Shown: piece after piece, positions 10,101-21,446 of the stretch
How the letters are laid out: every line of letters begins with the position of its first letter
Position numbering within the stretch: the stretch's first letter is position 1
NCBI GenBank assembly: GCA_015680685.1
Contig: MNCI01005364.1
Span: 1-37,729 of the forward strand
Origin: Gnetum montanum
Lineage: Eukaryota > Streptophyta > Gnetopsida > Gnetales > Gnetaceae
Direction: 5' to 3'
Length of the DNA: 37,729 nucleotides
Notes under the pieces: model-generated
Seen by the model: the letters and a program-made list of their open reading frames with translations, nothing else
What the model was told of the DNA's origin: nothing
Databases searched by the model: none
Made by a program: the position numbers and the translations under genes

Positions 10101-11460
10101 TTTGCCATAAAATCACATGGTTTTCTCTATAGTTCTCTTAAGAACTCTTCATTTCAACTTCATTGGTTGGATAAAATATTTATGTTTTCTTTTGAAAGTT
10201 CATATTAACTTCATCAACTTCTCTCATGAAAGCAACTTGTTACTAATATGTTCTTTCATTAATTTAGAGGTTGATGTTATAATCACTTGTTAATTATTTT
10301 CCTTATTCTCTATTTCAAGTTAAATGCTTGCTTTCTTTTAAATTCTTTTATAGATTGGATCTCATGTTCATCTATTATCTTCACAAAGTGATCTTGGTTG
10401 AATAGATTCATCCATATCTTGTGATTCTACTAACTTTGTTTCCTTATGAATTCTTCTTACTCATCATTGTGAGTTCTCCTTTTTATGAAATTTTATCTTA
10501 AGACTCTATTCTCCTTTTGATCCTATGTATATTCATTTTTTATTTCTTCACTACTTAATCACACTTAGTTCCATTAACATGGATGGTTTAATAACTTAAT
10601 AACTACATGTCGCTTTGTATCCATTGACATATAATAATCACCTCTATTTTTGTTAGTTTATTTTCTATTTTATTAATTATAAGTTAAATGAAATCTCTTC
10701 ATTTCATGCTAAGATTTTATCAAGAGAACTTATTTCTTCAAGATTATGGTTCTCCATGGGGAATTCTAAATTACAGTGAACTTCTTCTACCAATGCTCAA
10801 GTCCTGCTTGTTTTACTAATGTGAATTTTTTTTAAACTTTCATAATGCAAATTTACAAGCTACCAAATAGAAATTTGTGATGTTTTTTTTTCTAGTAATG
10901 TTGTTGCAAATAAGATGGTTGATTGTATTCTTCTAAATGATGTATTTAAGTCATTAATTTCTGATTTTACATTACAATATATGTTCATTCAATTTTTGAT
11001 TACTTACTTTGTAATTGAAGTTTTTCTTTGTGGTAAAATAATACAATGCAAAAACATAATATTCAAGTCATTCATACCCATGTACTATTCTCATTTTTTA
11101 TTTTTGCTTATTGAATTGATGGTGCAATGTACCCTATATATAAGGTTATTTATACATAAGCATACAGTGTTGATTATTCGTAAATGAACTCTAGATGGTG
11201 ATGCCCAATTTGAAGAATATTCTAAAATCTCAAGTTTTATCCAATGATTAAATATTTCATTGATTTTTTAAAAAGTTGAGCAAAAATTGTTATTTTTTAC
11301 AGTCCGATCAAACATATCAAATTTATTTTCACAACATTCAAGTCTTATATACATTTTTTTTATTGAAATCAATCTTCTAAATCATTAAAAGAAATTAGTA
11401 TTGTAAGTAGCAAGAAGATTTACATTTAACCAAAACATATTATAATCTTCCTAATTCTTG
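7191..11460. other. AT-rich, T-rich plus strand; no recognisable gene
   Basis: Open frames are short and none shows a known domain. The plus strand is markedly T-rich, so minus-strand readings are Lys/Asn/Glu-rich. A patch at 9300-8760 reads in one minus-strand frame with few stops (see findings). A single unresolved base (n) is at 7436. Confidence 0.5.
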
Positions 11461-11499
11461 TAACCTTTGTCTTTTTGGGGTAAAGTCAAGTTGGGTCTA

Positions 11500-11617
11500 T
11501 TCTACATAGGACATGCCCTTAGGCTAGCAACATAACAAGTGTAAAGAAGGTGTTGGTGTTGGGCTTTGAACCTAGCACCTTAGAGAATAATGCTATGTGA
11601 GCTAACTAACTATTGAA
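11500..11617 (-). mobile_element. tRNA-like SINE head, candidate
   Basis: On the minus strand, AGTTAGCTCACATAGC (about 11610-11592) resembles a Pol III A box region. GGTTCAAAGCC (complement of 11562-11572) matches the B box consensus with suitable spacing. Confidence 0.5.
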
Positions 11618-11619
11618 TA

Positions 11620-12480
11620 ATCCATGCTAAATTCTTGTAATCTTTGTTATCATGAAGAATATTTGTTTAATGTTTGTCATTTTCTACTCAAGAAAAAAGA
11701 TGTTAATGAAAATAAAAAAAGATGTTGAAGCTAATGATAAAAAGGAAAACAATATAAAGCTAAAGATGAAAAAATTCAAATTAATTCCAATGATAAAAAT
11801 AATCAAATGGTAATAAAGAAATTGAAAAAGATAAAGAATATCATGAATTTTTTTACTTGTACTATTGGAAGTATTAATTAATTAAGATAGATATTTTAGA
11901 AGGAAAATATGTTCTTATAACAAAAACAATGTTAACTTTAAGATCAAAACTAATGTTGATAAGACAGTTATAGTTAATGGTAAACATTCTTGACATAATA
12001 TTAACATTAAGTAATGAAGTAATGGTGATGTAGAATACATGCCACTATTTCTTGGGGCATCTAGATTTTCCTACAAATACTAGCATTTCGCTACAATTTT
12101 CTATTGCTACCTGAAATCCTTTTGCTATTTTAAGTTAAGCATAGATGTTGAAAGAGATGTAAATGTTGTTAGGGATAAGTCTATCCTCTCAACTACCAAT
12201 TAAATTTCATCTCTTAACGTTTCAAAATATGATTTGTAAAGTTGTACACTTGAGTAGACATTTCTAAATTTGGAAAGTTTTCATTTCCATGTTGTTTTGT
12301 GTTTTCTATTTTTTTTTTGTGCTTATTAGAAATATTATTTGTAGGGCCTTACATCTCCCTATGTTATAAATATATTCTATAATCCTTGAGAACCTACTAT
12401 AAATATTTTCTTAATAACCCTTTAGAAGGCCTAGATGATAATCCTCAATAAAAGGATCATCACTCAAAGGCTCATTGCTC
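11620..12480. other. AT-rich spacer, A-rich plus strand
   Basis: No gene was recognised. From 11690 to 11860 the plus strand is strongly A-rich and reads Lys/Asn/Asp-rich in several frames, which is expected from composition alone. Confidence 0.45.
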
Positions 12481-12612
12481 ATTTGACTAAGGTGGTTCAC
12501 AAGAGGATTAGTGAGCAAACATAAGCCTAACATCTTTTTAAGTGGTTACACATAGGCTTAAACCCAGGTTTTACAACTTAAAAGACAACTATCTTAGTAT
12601 TGCTCCAAATGA
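12481..12612 (-). mobile_element. Degenerate tRNA-Lys-like SINE head, candidate
   Basis: On the minus strand, TACTAAGATAGTTG (about 12604-12585), GTCTTTTAAGT (an anticodon-loop-like TTT) and GGTTTAAGCC (12564-12555) follow in tRNA order. The B box has one mismatch. It is more decayed than the other two candidates. Confidence 0.4.
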
Positions 12613-12702
12613 TGATATCCATATAATGCTAAATACTATTTTCTGAATTTTTCATCCTGTATTACATATAATATTAGATATAATTTTTTTATATTCAATC
12701 TA

Positions 12703-13368
12703 TCTAGTTTTTCATGGAGGAAATATATTTTCTCACCAAATTATAGGAGGATTTCAAATAGTACGCACAAGAATAGATTTGAGCATGGGATGTTCACAAT
12801 TAGCTTATATAGTTAGTTCTTTTACATAGGTATAAAACTTAGGAACCCAATTTACTTGTAGCACAATGAAAATGCTTAGAATTTGTATAGAAAAAAAATT
12901 TGTTATAGGAATTTTCGTTAAAGGTCCAAACTTCATATGATATTTTTTAGCAGAAGTAGATATGCTATCTATAGAAATGGTTGCTCTTCAAAAATGTATA
13001 CAATTTTATAAAAAGATTCTATCTAATTCTCATAGAGGAAATATATTGTCACCAAATTATAGGAGAGTTTCAACCAATATGCATCATTTATATGCAGTTC
13101 ATAGTAAATGTACACAGGAATAGATTTGAGCATGGGATGTTCACAATCAAATTGTTTAGCCAATTCTTTTATAGAGTTGTAAAACTTGAGAACCCAATTC
13201 ACTTGAAGCACAATGGAAATGCTTAGAATTTTTCCAAAAAAAAATTTATATGAATTACATGTAAAGGTCAAAACTTTATATAATATTTTATTAGTAGAAT
13301 TAGATATGCTACCTAAAGAAATTGTTGCTCTTCAAGAATTTATACAATTTTACAAAAAGATGTCAACT
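12703..13368. repeat. Tandem duplication, units of about 320 and 345 bp
   Basis: Copy 1 (about 12703-13020) and copy 2 (about 13023-13368) share, in order, GAGGAAATATATT, CCAAATTATAGGAG, AATAGATTTGAGCATGGGAT, GCACAATG.AAATGCTTAGAA, TAGATATGCTA and AAAAAGAT. The short open frames here are not conserved between copies. Confidence 0.88.
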
Positions 13369-13829
13369 TTTCTACAAAAATCCACTTAAGAAAAATGATA
13401 GTTCAACAATGGAAAAAATGACTTCAAAATGGAAGATTGAAGATCAAGATTTAAATTTGAGTTTAAAAATATAAAAACATGGATAAGGCAAAAGACTTTA
13501 AAGCACATGTGGGAACAACATCTAGATAAAAAATTATTTTATTTGCAACATCACACACTTGTGGGACCTCCATCTCTAGTTTTCTTTTAGTTTTAGGAAC
13601 ATAAGATAATAATAATTATTATTATAAATATTTTATTTATGGTTAATAACTAATGTACTAATTTTTATTTGAATAGGTAGCACTCATGAAGAGAAGTGAG
13701 GAGATGAAGATAATTAAAAAATATGGAAGCATTAGATTAAGATTTGGGAAAATAAGTTGAAGTATCTAAACTATGACAACTATTACCATGATTTATGCAT
13801 GAATGATATATGTAGACACATGTGATGTC
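13369..13829. other. AT-rich spacer
   Basis: No frame, repeat or boundary was recognised apart from the left edge of element A at 13830. Confidence 0.4.
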
Positions 13830-14508
13830 TGTAATGACCAAAAACATTAGTGGTTGTAATCACCTAGGGGTTAAAAGACACACAGCCTTAACCCCTCCTC
13901 CATGCGAGGGCTTTGCTAGAAATGGAGGCAGAGTGCCTTGGATGGTCTTGTCAATTAAACAAGGACTTTGTCAATTGAAGCTAGGCCAGCAAGTGCAATC
14001 GAGGGGTGGCATGGTTAGCTAAAATTCCAACATGAATGATATGAAATGCTGCTAATTGTTCTAGCATTGTTTCAATGCAAAGTGCAAAGTGTAGTCACGA
14101 AACAAGGGTGAGTGTAGTCAAGGGTTTCAGCTAAAATGACGGTGCCAACCCATGGAGACTACCACCCAAGAATAGTACAATGTGATTGCATGTGGAAAAT
14201 GCAAAAAAACTGTAAGAAATTGAAAAAAATGCAAAGAAAATGCTAGAAACAAGAGAGAGAAATGAAACATTGCCCTAAATGGGAGCATAGTTAACTTCAA
14301 AAAGGGGTTCAAAAGGTATGCAATGTACAATAGGCATAGTGGAGAGCATAGTCATAGTCTTGGTGGTGTCGAGCTATGAAATTTGATGCTCACTATGGTG
14401 TTTGTGCCTATTGAGTTCGCTACTGCTATGTACCATGGGCAATGATGTTCTGTTGGGCTATGGTAGGGCTACATCATTTGCAACTCTGCCTCTTTTCAAT
14501 TTGCTAGT

Positions 14509-14740
14509 GTGCCTTTGGGTCTCATTTGCCCAAATGCCAAGATGTCAAACTGCTATGCCTTTGGGTCCCATTCACCCAAATGCCAAATTTCCAAAAGCTA
14601 TGCCTTTGGGTCTCGTTCGTTCAAAATGTCAAAACTATCCCCCTCTATCATTGGGTCTCGTTCACCAAAAATGTCCCAAAATGCTAAAACCCCCTACCTT
14701 TGGGTTCCATTTTCCTAAAAAAATCCAAAATGCCAAACTA
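14509..14740 (-). repeat. ~50-bp imperfect repeats in LTR A
   Basis: About five units carry CTTTGGGTC.CATTC.CC followed by AAATGCCAAA. A matching set is at 22629-22830 in the right LTR, so the array predates the insertion. Confidence 0.7.
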
Positions 14741-14764
14741 TTAAGATGCTAATGCCCAAAATTT

Positions 14765-14910
14765 TCCAACCATTTCAAATTGCAAATCATTTCAAACTAC
14801 CCATCATTTCAAATTTCCAACCATTTCAAATTGCCCATCGTTTCAAATTGCCAACCATTTCAAACTACCCATCGTTTCAAACTACCAATCATTTCAAATT
14901 TCCAACCATT
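14765..14910 (-). repeat. CATTTCAAA minisatellite in left LTR A
   Basis: Units of roughly 16-18 bp (CCAACCATTTCAAATTGC and CCCATCGTTTCAAACTA variants) repeat about eight times. Confidence 0.85.
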
Positions 14911-15483
14911 AAAATGTGAAGCCCTAGGGATATTTATAGGCCTAAGGTTAGTAAGAAATGCAAATATATTTCCACATGGTAATGGGATGGTTGGGACTAT
15001 GGTTACCCCAACTACACTTTGGTGTTAGGCTTTGTACTGTTGAGTGGTGTTGTTGCTTTGACAAAGTCCATGAAGTTGAGAGATTGTGACTACGCTACCC
15101 AGCTACATGGAGAAGATCGTAGTGTACCTAAGAATTCCAAATAATGCAAAAACATGTCACTTTTGGAGACTACAATCTAGGTCTATGCTCTAGAGTGTAG
15201 TTACAATTTTTGGGGAAGGGGAAGTACAAGAAGACAAATGCTATTGTTGGAGGTGTGCCAAAGCTAATGCGGATGCCAATGCTAAGGTGTGGAGGCCTTT
15301 GGAGACTATTCTTGCCATCTACACTTAACTACGCTCTAGATTGGATGAGAGCATAGTCCCAGGATTAGGCAAAATTTGGTCAAAAACATGGCTAAGTGTT
15401 GACTACGCTTTCGAGCATAGTGAGCATAGGCTCAACACTTAGAGAAAAATTTGCAAAATTTAGCCTCTGGACTAACTACACTA

Positions 15484-15503
15484 ACTATGCTCTAGAGCAT
15501 AGT
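15484..15503. repeat. 20-bp perfect palindrome in LTR A
   Basis: ACTATGCTCTAGAGCATAGT equals its own reverse complement. Half-sites or decayed copies occur near 15183, 15330, 15400, 14355 and 23075. Confidence 0.9.
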
Positions 15504-15950
15504 CTCAACACTTAGAGAAATTTGAGAAAAATGCCATCGTTCTAACACTTAGCCCAATTTGTAGTGGAGAAGCTAGGGCCCAAAATTTCTTAGTGTTTCA
15601 TTGGTTCCTCTCTATTGACATCTAGAGGAGTGGCTTGAGAGATGTTGACAAAGAATGCAAGACACCATAGCAAACCTAGCATCAACATCACTCATCAGTA
15701 CCTAATCGGGTGTTGTTTCACCATGATCAAGAGTGTTGTGGGTAGGGGTATGCTAGGGAGATGAAATGCAAATAATACATCATGATGAACGATGCAAAGT
15801 CAGCATGGTTGATGGTGATCATGGCATGAGGGAGGCTTACCCCTAAAATGTTGACCTCTCATCAAAGTGCTCATGAGATAGTCAAGAGTGTATTTAAGGC
15901 TAGGTCGGTTGTGAAATTGTAGCATTGTTGATTTGCTTGGCGATGTGCTT

Positions 15951-15995
15951 TTTCTTGTTCTCTTTTTTTTCTTTTTTCTTTGCTTTTTCCTATAA
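15951..15995 (-). promoter_or_regulatory. Polypurine tract of element A (pyrimidine-rich on the plus strand)
   Basis: About 45 nt are nearly all C and T on the plus strand, so purine on the element's strand. It lies between the internal region and the 3' LTR, where the plus-strand primer is expected. Confidence 0.5.
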
Positions 15996-16695
15996 GGAAA
16001 ACCTATGTTTGATTCTGTACAGTGCTAAATGTTAGCTACAATGTGTTTGCCATCGAGTGGACTGTGTGCCACCTAATGGGCATTACTTTGATGCAACCAT
16101 GTTGCATCTGTAGGATAGGTGTTTCCTCCCCGTGCTGAAACACGTTACATCCAATTAGGCTTTGACTAGCCAATAGAGGCTCCCCATGGGATAAAGTGTG
16201 TTACATCTACCTCGGGTTCTATAGTGCGACTTGAAAAGGGTGCCACTCATTAATGGCACGTATGCATCAAGAGGAAGTTGCAAGCTTTTCCAAGAAGGGA
16301 ATGAGAGGGTATTGGGATAGGAGATGGATGTGCATAGGCTATAATGGGATGAAGGGGGATGTGCACTCTTGAGTGACATAGCTAGTCCAATCTTGCATAT
16401 CGGAATGATGTGGTGACTTGCTATTGTGATGAGATGCATTTTTACACAACTTCCTCTAAGGCTTCATCCTACATAACTCTAAGAAGACAAGAAAACCACA
16501 CAAAACATGAGATGCAAAATGCAAATGCCAAGTGCAATGATGCTGCAAGTTTTAGAAGGGCTATGCGAGTTGCAAGTGTTCAAGAAGCTAGGAAAAGTAC
16601 CAGGGGTGATGATGCTATGAATGCTCCAAAGGTCACACAAATGGCAGGTGCTCTAAAAATTAGCAAAATGATGGTAGGCAATGGTGTTATGAGTG
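15996..16695 (-). other. Non-coding 3' region of element A
   Basis: Open frames at 16155-16439 and 16410-16700 overlap on opposite strands and show no known domain. Confidence 0.4.
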
Positions 16696-16699
16696 CATG

Positions 16700-17465
16700 A
16701 ACCTAGTTTAAGGTCCTAGAAAATCATAATTTTACTAGTTTAAGGTCCTAGAAAACCATGAGCCTAGATTAAAGTCCTAGAAAACCATTGTGTGCTAGTT
16801 CAAAGTCCTAGTAGACTACTATGTGCCAATTTATTGTCATGGTAGATTGCTGCTATGCTAGTTTAACGTCATGGCCCAAGGATGAGCTATGTCAATTTAG
16901 TGTCATGGCGGATGAGTTGTGCTAGTTTAACGTCATAGTTAATAGGCTATGCCAGTTTATAGTCATAGTGGACTACTATGCTAGTTTTAGCATCATGGTA
17001 GATGAGTGCTTACCTTGCTTCAGTGAGGTACAGTGTTGCATGCATAGACATGTTGTGTGCTTGCAAGATTCTGCAAAACTCAACTAGAAAAAAAACATCA
17101 AGTGGTACCTATTTCAACAAAGTTAATATGCACAAATGAAAGGAAATAGATGCCAAAAGCAATAGTTTTGGGCCACTCCAGACCATAGCAATAGTTTAAG
17201 GCCATTCTAGGCCACATGTGTTGCTAGTTTTGGGCCATTTCAGGCCATGGCATGGGGGTTGATAGTTTTGGGCCATTCCAGGCCATAGATGCTAGTTTAA
17301 GGCCATTTCAAGCCATGAGGTGCTAATTTAAGGCCATGGTGGGCTATTTTTTGCTTGCATGTTGCGTAGTGTTGCCAGTTTAAGGCCATAGCAGGCCGTG
17401 AGGTGCTAGTTTAAGGCCGTAGCAAACTGTGATGTTACTAGTTTAAGGCCATAGTGGGTTGTAGC
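16700..17465 (-). repeat. ~40-bp tandem repeats with a GTTTAAGGYCAT core, 3' region of element A
   Basis: About fifteen degenerate units carry TGCTAGTTTAAGGCCATAG or the variants TTTAACGTCATGG and TTTTGGGCCATTCCAGGCCA. There is a unit-free gap at about 17010-17160. Read on the minus strand the core is ...CTTAAACTAGCA, the same as the array at 690-1012. The array lies between protease and the polypurine tract, the position where Tat/Ogre elements carry tandem repeats. Confidence 0.85.
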
Positions 17466-17799
17466 ATTGTTTTTTTAATTTAATTTTTTATGATTTTTAT
17501 GAGTTTTTATGTTTTTCATGTGTAAGATAAGTAGATGAATGCATAAACAAAGTAAACAAATGCATAGAAAAAGTGAAATGATGCATAATCTAAGCAATTA
17601 GGCTAAATGCAAATGCATAAACAAATGCAATGCAAGAAAAAGTCAAAAATGCATGACAAGTAGCAAAAAAGGGTAGGTAGGCACCTAGCATGTGTCATGC
17701 CAAGGGTGTACCTTCGTCATGCAGTTTCTTCCTAATTGGGCATGGACTAGGAGGTGCATAGGGCCTAGCATCCTCTAGGAGGTTGTTGGCTTCCATCGC
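17466..17799 (-). other. Low-complexity non-coding region of element A
   Basis: It contains T-rich and then ATGCA/AAATGCA-rich short motifs. No coding frame was recognised. Confidence 0.4.
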
Positions 17800-18330
17800 T
17801 CATTCAGGTGTGTCAGTGTTGTGTGTTTTGTTATTTGTCGCAAGTGCATTACCACGGAATTCCACCATTGGCCCTTGCTCCATGTCAAGGTTGTTGATGG
17901 CTAGAAAGGCTACATTATCATTGTGGATAATGACTTTACCACCTTCGTATGGAAGGTGGATCTCTTGGTGAATGGGAGAGGAAATAGCTTGTAACTGGGC
18001 CAGCCAAGGCCTGCCTAGTATTAGGTTAGACCTAAGCATTTTTTCTATGACAATGAATTTTGCAAAGGTGGAGAGCTTCTCCCCTGTGATGAAGGCTATG
18101 TTTATTGTACCCTTGATAGTTATGTATGATCCATTACAGTATTTTAGACATGTAATTATGGTGGGCCTAATCTTGTTTGTTAGGCCTAGCTTGTCAATAA
18201 TAGAGTACAAAATTACATTTTTTGCTGCACTATTATTGATGTGCACCCTGTGAATTCTATACTACCTAATGCATATGCTAATAGATAATGGAGTTGGTGT
18301 AACCTCCCCTCATTTTGGGTTGACCTTGAT
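17800..18330 (-). pseudogene. Aspartic protease of element A (retropepsin), inactive
   Basis: Retropepsins cut the polyprotein using an Asp in a D-S/T-G motif. The minus-strand frame from 18246 reads VHINNSAAKNVI, where related Tat proteases have an IDxGSA-type motif, so the catalytic Asp is Asn and the Gly is Ser. Downstream come DKLGLTNKIRPTI, then ILGRPWLAQLQAI (about 18025-17995), the second hallmark, and SPIHQEIHLPYEGG. Length and spacing fit the family. A stop lies just upstream, separating it from the linker. Nothing polymerase-like follows. Confidence 0.85.
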
Positions 18331-18955
18331 TTCCTTGTTGTGAAACACTAGGAATGTTAAACTCAATTCCTATGGTGTTGGAGGCAACATCGCTACATGG
18401 ATGGTGTTCTCATCTATAGGGATGTCCTTCATAACAAGAATGGAGGTCAACATCTAAGCCAATGCTTAGTGATGGGCTAATGAGGTCATGACTAGGTTGT
18501 ACAAGCTCAGTGTTGTGTTATTTTGCTTGAGTGTTTTTTTCACCTAGGTTAGTGCATCTACGAAGTCATTATCATCAACCATTGTGTTGGCCTTGGCCTC
18601 CTCCAGGCATCTCAAGAGATGGATCTCTCACGAAGGGGAGTTGGGTTGGTTTGGTTAGTCTATTTGGGGGGTAGATTTCCTAGTGTTTGGTTGCAGCCTA
18701 CTGGTTGTGGCATTTGTTTTGTCCATGGGGGTTGCGAGGCACTCATTCAGCCTCTTGCATTGCCATTTGGTAGGTCTACTTGAGTTACTGGTGGGATTGG
18801 CCCTTGAAGGAGAAGAGACTGATACGTTGCCCACTATCAGGCCTTGGGTAGGGGAGGGGCCATCATGTTGTAACACCCTAATGAAAAATGGAAATTGTGT
18901 AGTAGTTTCAAGGCTAGCTTGTTGTGGCACCTTGATGATAAAGTAGGTTGTTTAG
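18331..18955 (-). pseudogene. Gag-protease linker of element A
   Basis: The frame 18930-18655 is Ser/Thr/Pro/Gln-rich (for example SSPSRANPTSNSSRPTKWQC) with no fold visible. It continues through stop codons toward protease. It is read as the spacer between zinc knuckle and protease. Confidence 0.5.
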
Positions 18956-18959
18956 CCGT

Positions 18960-19065
18960 TGTTGTTGCTGCATGCTAGTTTAACATTGTAGCAGATGATT
19001 GCTGTTAGTTTAATGTCTTAGCGAACAAACTATTTGAGTGCTAGTTTAATGTTGTAGCAAACACA
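18960..19065 (-). repeat. Dispersed copies of the TGCTAGTTTAA motif inside element A
   Basis: Three units (TGCTAGTTTAACATTGTAGC, TTAGTTTAATGTCTTAGCG, TGCTAGTTTAATGTTGTAGC) lie between gag and protease, far from the main array at 16700-17465. Another single unit is at about 20918-20945 inside gag. Confidence 0.75.
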
Positions 19066-19120
19066 TGATGCAGAACCTTGACCACAAAGGATTTTTTGGG
19101 TGCCTACAGTGGCACTTTGA

Positions 19121-19733
19121 TCACAAAAAGATGCCTCTTGCTTGTGGAGGTTAAGGGGATCTTTGCCTTACTAGGAGGCACTTGGATCATAAAAGGTTGT
19201 TACATAGGTTTAGACTTGCCACCTATGCTAATGGAGTTTATGATGTAGGGGGCATCGTCTATGTTGGATTGGCTTATTATGTTGAGCACTAGTTGGCCCC
19301 TTTCTATCATTCTTTGCAGGTCATCACAAAAAGATGCCTCTTTCTTGTGGAGGTTAAGGGGATCTTTGCCTTACTAGGAGGCACTTGGATCATAAAAGGT
19401 TGTTGCATAGGTTTAGACTTGCCACCTATGCTAATGGAGTTTATGATGTAGGGGGCATCTTCTATGTTGGATTGGCTTATTATGTTGAGCACTAGTTGGC
19501 CCCTTTCTTTCATTCTTTGCAGGTCATCACAAAAAGATGTCTCTTGCTTGTGGAGGTTAAGGGGATCTTTGCCTTACTAGGAGGCACTTGGATCATAAAA
19601 GGTTGTTACATAGGTTTAGACTTGTCACCTATGCTAATGGAGTTTATGATGTAGGGGGCATCGTCTTTGTTGGATTGGCTTATTATGTTGAGCACTAGTT
19701 GGCCCCTTTCTATCATTCTTTGTAAGTCATCCT
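19121..19733 (-). repeat. 203-bp tandem triplication in the gag-protease region of element A
   Basis: Three nearly identical copies begin at TCACAAAAAG at 19121, 19324 and 19527, exactly 203 bp apart. They differ at only a few positions. On the minus strand the unit encodes RGQLVLNIISQSN and DAPYIINSISIGGKSKPM. Because 203 is not a multiple of three, the triplication breaks the frame. Confidence 0.95.
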
Positions 19734-19743
19734 GCAAAGCTCA

Positions 19744-19785
19744 ACAATTGTTCATACTATGACCGGATAGCTAGTGGTAGTGACA
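19744..19785 (-). pseudogene. Zinc knuckle of element A gag
   Basis: The minus strand reads FCHYH, stop, LSGHSMNNC. The spacing C-x2-H-x4-GH-x4-C is the variant knuckle (YCxxHxxxGHxTxxC) common in Tat-type gag. One TAG interrupts it and a further TAG follows. It would bind the genomic RNA during packaging. Confidence 0.7.
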
Positions 19786-20169
19786 AAATTGGTCCACTAA
19801 AAAGTCTTTTGAGACCAAGGGCTCATTTGGTACTGCTAAGGTAGGGTTCCTTAGTAGTTCAAAATACCTACCATGTCATTGGTAGATAGTCTCCAATAAT
19901 TGATTGTATTGGATTTGCTTGGCTTTTAGAAGTTGGTCTAGTAATTTGGAGGGTTTCATCAATAATAGGATATACTTTGAGTGATCCATGTGCTCAAAGT
20001 GGGGCCTTGAAGTAGCTTGCATTGTGGCCCTTGCCAATGTAGGTGGGTTTGTGCCAAAGTTGATGGTGGCTTTGTGAGTTGGGGCTTTAGGCTACTTAGT
20101 TGTTAGGCCTTGTTTGGTTGCTTTTGTGTTCATGGCTACTATTTCCACTATTGCATTTTTCTTGCATGC

Positions 20170-21446
20170 ATGCTAGTTTCTATAAGACACATAGACTAGG
20201 TTGTTGCTGGCTTGCACTGCCTCTTCTATGCCCTTCATTTGGGAAAAGGCTTGGCTGAGAGACTTTGGAACTAGGTAGTACAATTTTGACTTGATGAAGT
20301 CATTAACTACACCCTTGAAGATGGCCAAGAGGTGTCTCTCTACTATGGACTCATGGATTTCTTGCAACGTGGTGCTCCAACATTGAATGAATTTAGGCAT
20401 GAGCTCTAGGGATCCCTGCTTGACCTACATGATTTGGTTGAGGATTTCTTTAGCTTTTAGGTTGTACTTGAACTACGTCACAAACTACTTGAGGAGGTCC
20501 TCCAAAGAGGAGATAGAGGTCCTGGGTAACCATAGTACTAGTCGATGGCTTTACCAGTTAGGGACATGGGAAAGACACACATGATGCCATGTGGCCAAGC
20601 TTGCAAGAGAAGTCACTCATACCTAAATGTGACCAAGTGCATGTTGTGGTCCCCCTCACCATTGTACTTGGTGAGTTGAGGTAGCAAGACCCTAGTTGGG
20701 AGATTTAGGGGTAGTACTGTAGGAATTATGGGATCATCCTGGTAGAAATCCACCACCTTGATGATGTCAAAGGAGGTGACTTTAAGTTTGTTGATCTCCT
20801 CCATAAAGCTTTGGATTAGTAAGAATGTTTGATCTAAGCTTGGAGATGTGCTAGCCAGTTGCATTGATTGGGCTTGTGTTGGTTGCACGGCATAGGGCCG
20901 GATTGTTGGTTGTGGAGTATGCTAGTTTAACATCCTAGCAAACAATTGCAGTTGATGTGTTGGTTAAGGGATGGACATGATGATTGAGGTAGGCCACACA
21001 TGTGTGGGTTGGATGGATGTCAAGGACACTAATGAAATAGGTAGTACATAGGATGCTTGAATTGTTTGGGGCTTGAAGGTGGTCTCTACATGAGTGTAGG
21101 CAGATGCGATGGTTGCTTGCAAGGAAGGCTGACCTGACATGGTCATCATCTTGGAGAGGAAAGGTGAACCGAATCGAGGAAGGACCATACTAGTAAGTGT
21201 TTGTTGGAAGATGATGTAGAGAGGGCTCTCACATTCAGAGTGGGCCTTGAACTCATCTTCCTGCTCCTGTGAGGGTTCCTCATAAGTTGTCCCTACGTCA
21301 TGCTCGTTTGCATGGATGAGTTGGGACAATAGCTACTGGTAGTAATTCATGAGTGGGACTATGTTGAACAAGGTATAGTTGTACTCTCGTCCATCCCGAT
21401 GGACTTGTTCATAGTCCTATTTTGTCTCTAGGTCAAGGCTATTCAT
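20170..21446 (-). pseudogene. Gag of element A
   Basis: Gag forms the virus-like particle. A minus-strand frame starts at an ATG at 21446 (MNSLDLETK) and continues through MSQLIHANEHDVG (21329), a low-complexity N-terminal part, and LLPQLTKYNGEGDHNMHL (near 20670). It goes on to VFPMSLTGKAID (near 20580) and, after a frameshift at about 20525, EDLLK, FKYNLKAKEIL, MPKFIQCWSTTLQEI and LVPKSLSQAFSQMKG (to 20173). The order matches the retrotransposon gag domain (KYxGxxDP, then F..SLTG.A..WY, then F...F). Stops within the frame are mostly TAG. One unit of the 3' repeat motif lies inside it near 20930. Confidence 0.85.

Larger units (their letters stand above)
13830..15950 (-). repeat. Element A, left (3') LTR
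   Basis: It starts TGTAATGACC. The part 13830-15055 aligns with the right LTR at 21980-23154, for instance GGAGACTACC, AAATGGGAG.[AG]TAGTTAAC and CCCCAACTACAC[CT]TTGGTGTTAGG. From 15056 to about 15950 there is no counterpart on the right. This is either LTR sequence lost from the right copy or non-LTR sequence. The end is set by the pyrimidine tract. Confidence 0.75.

Noticed and set aside
14509-14910. CRISPR-like array of regularly spaced repeats
   Set aside because: Units are degenerate, adjacent without unique spacers, and lie in a plant LTR.
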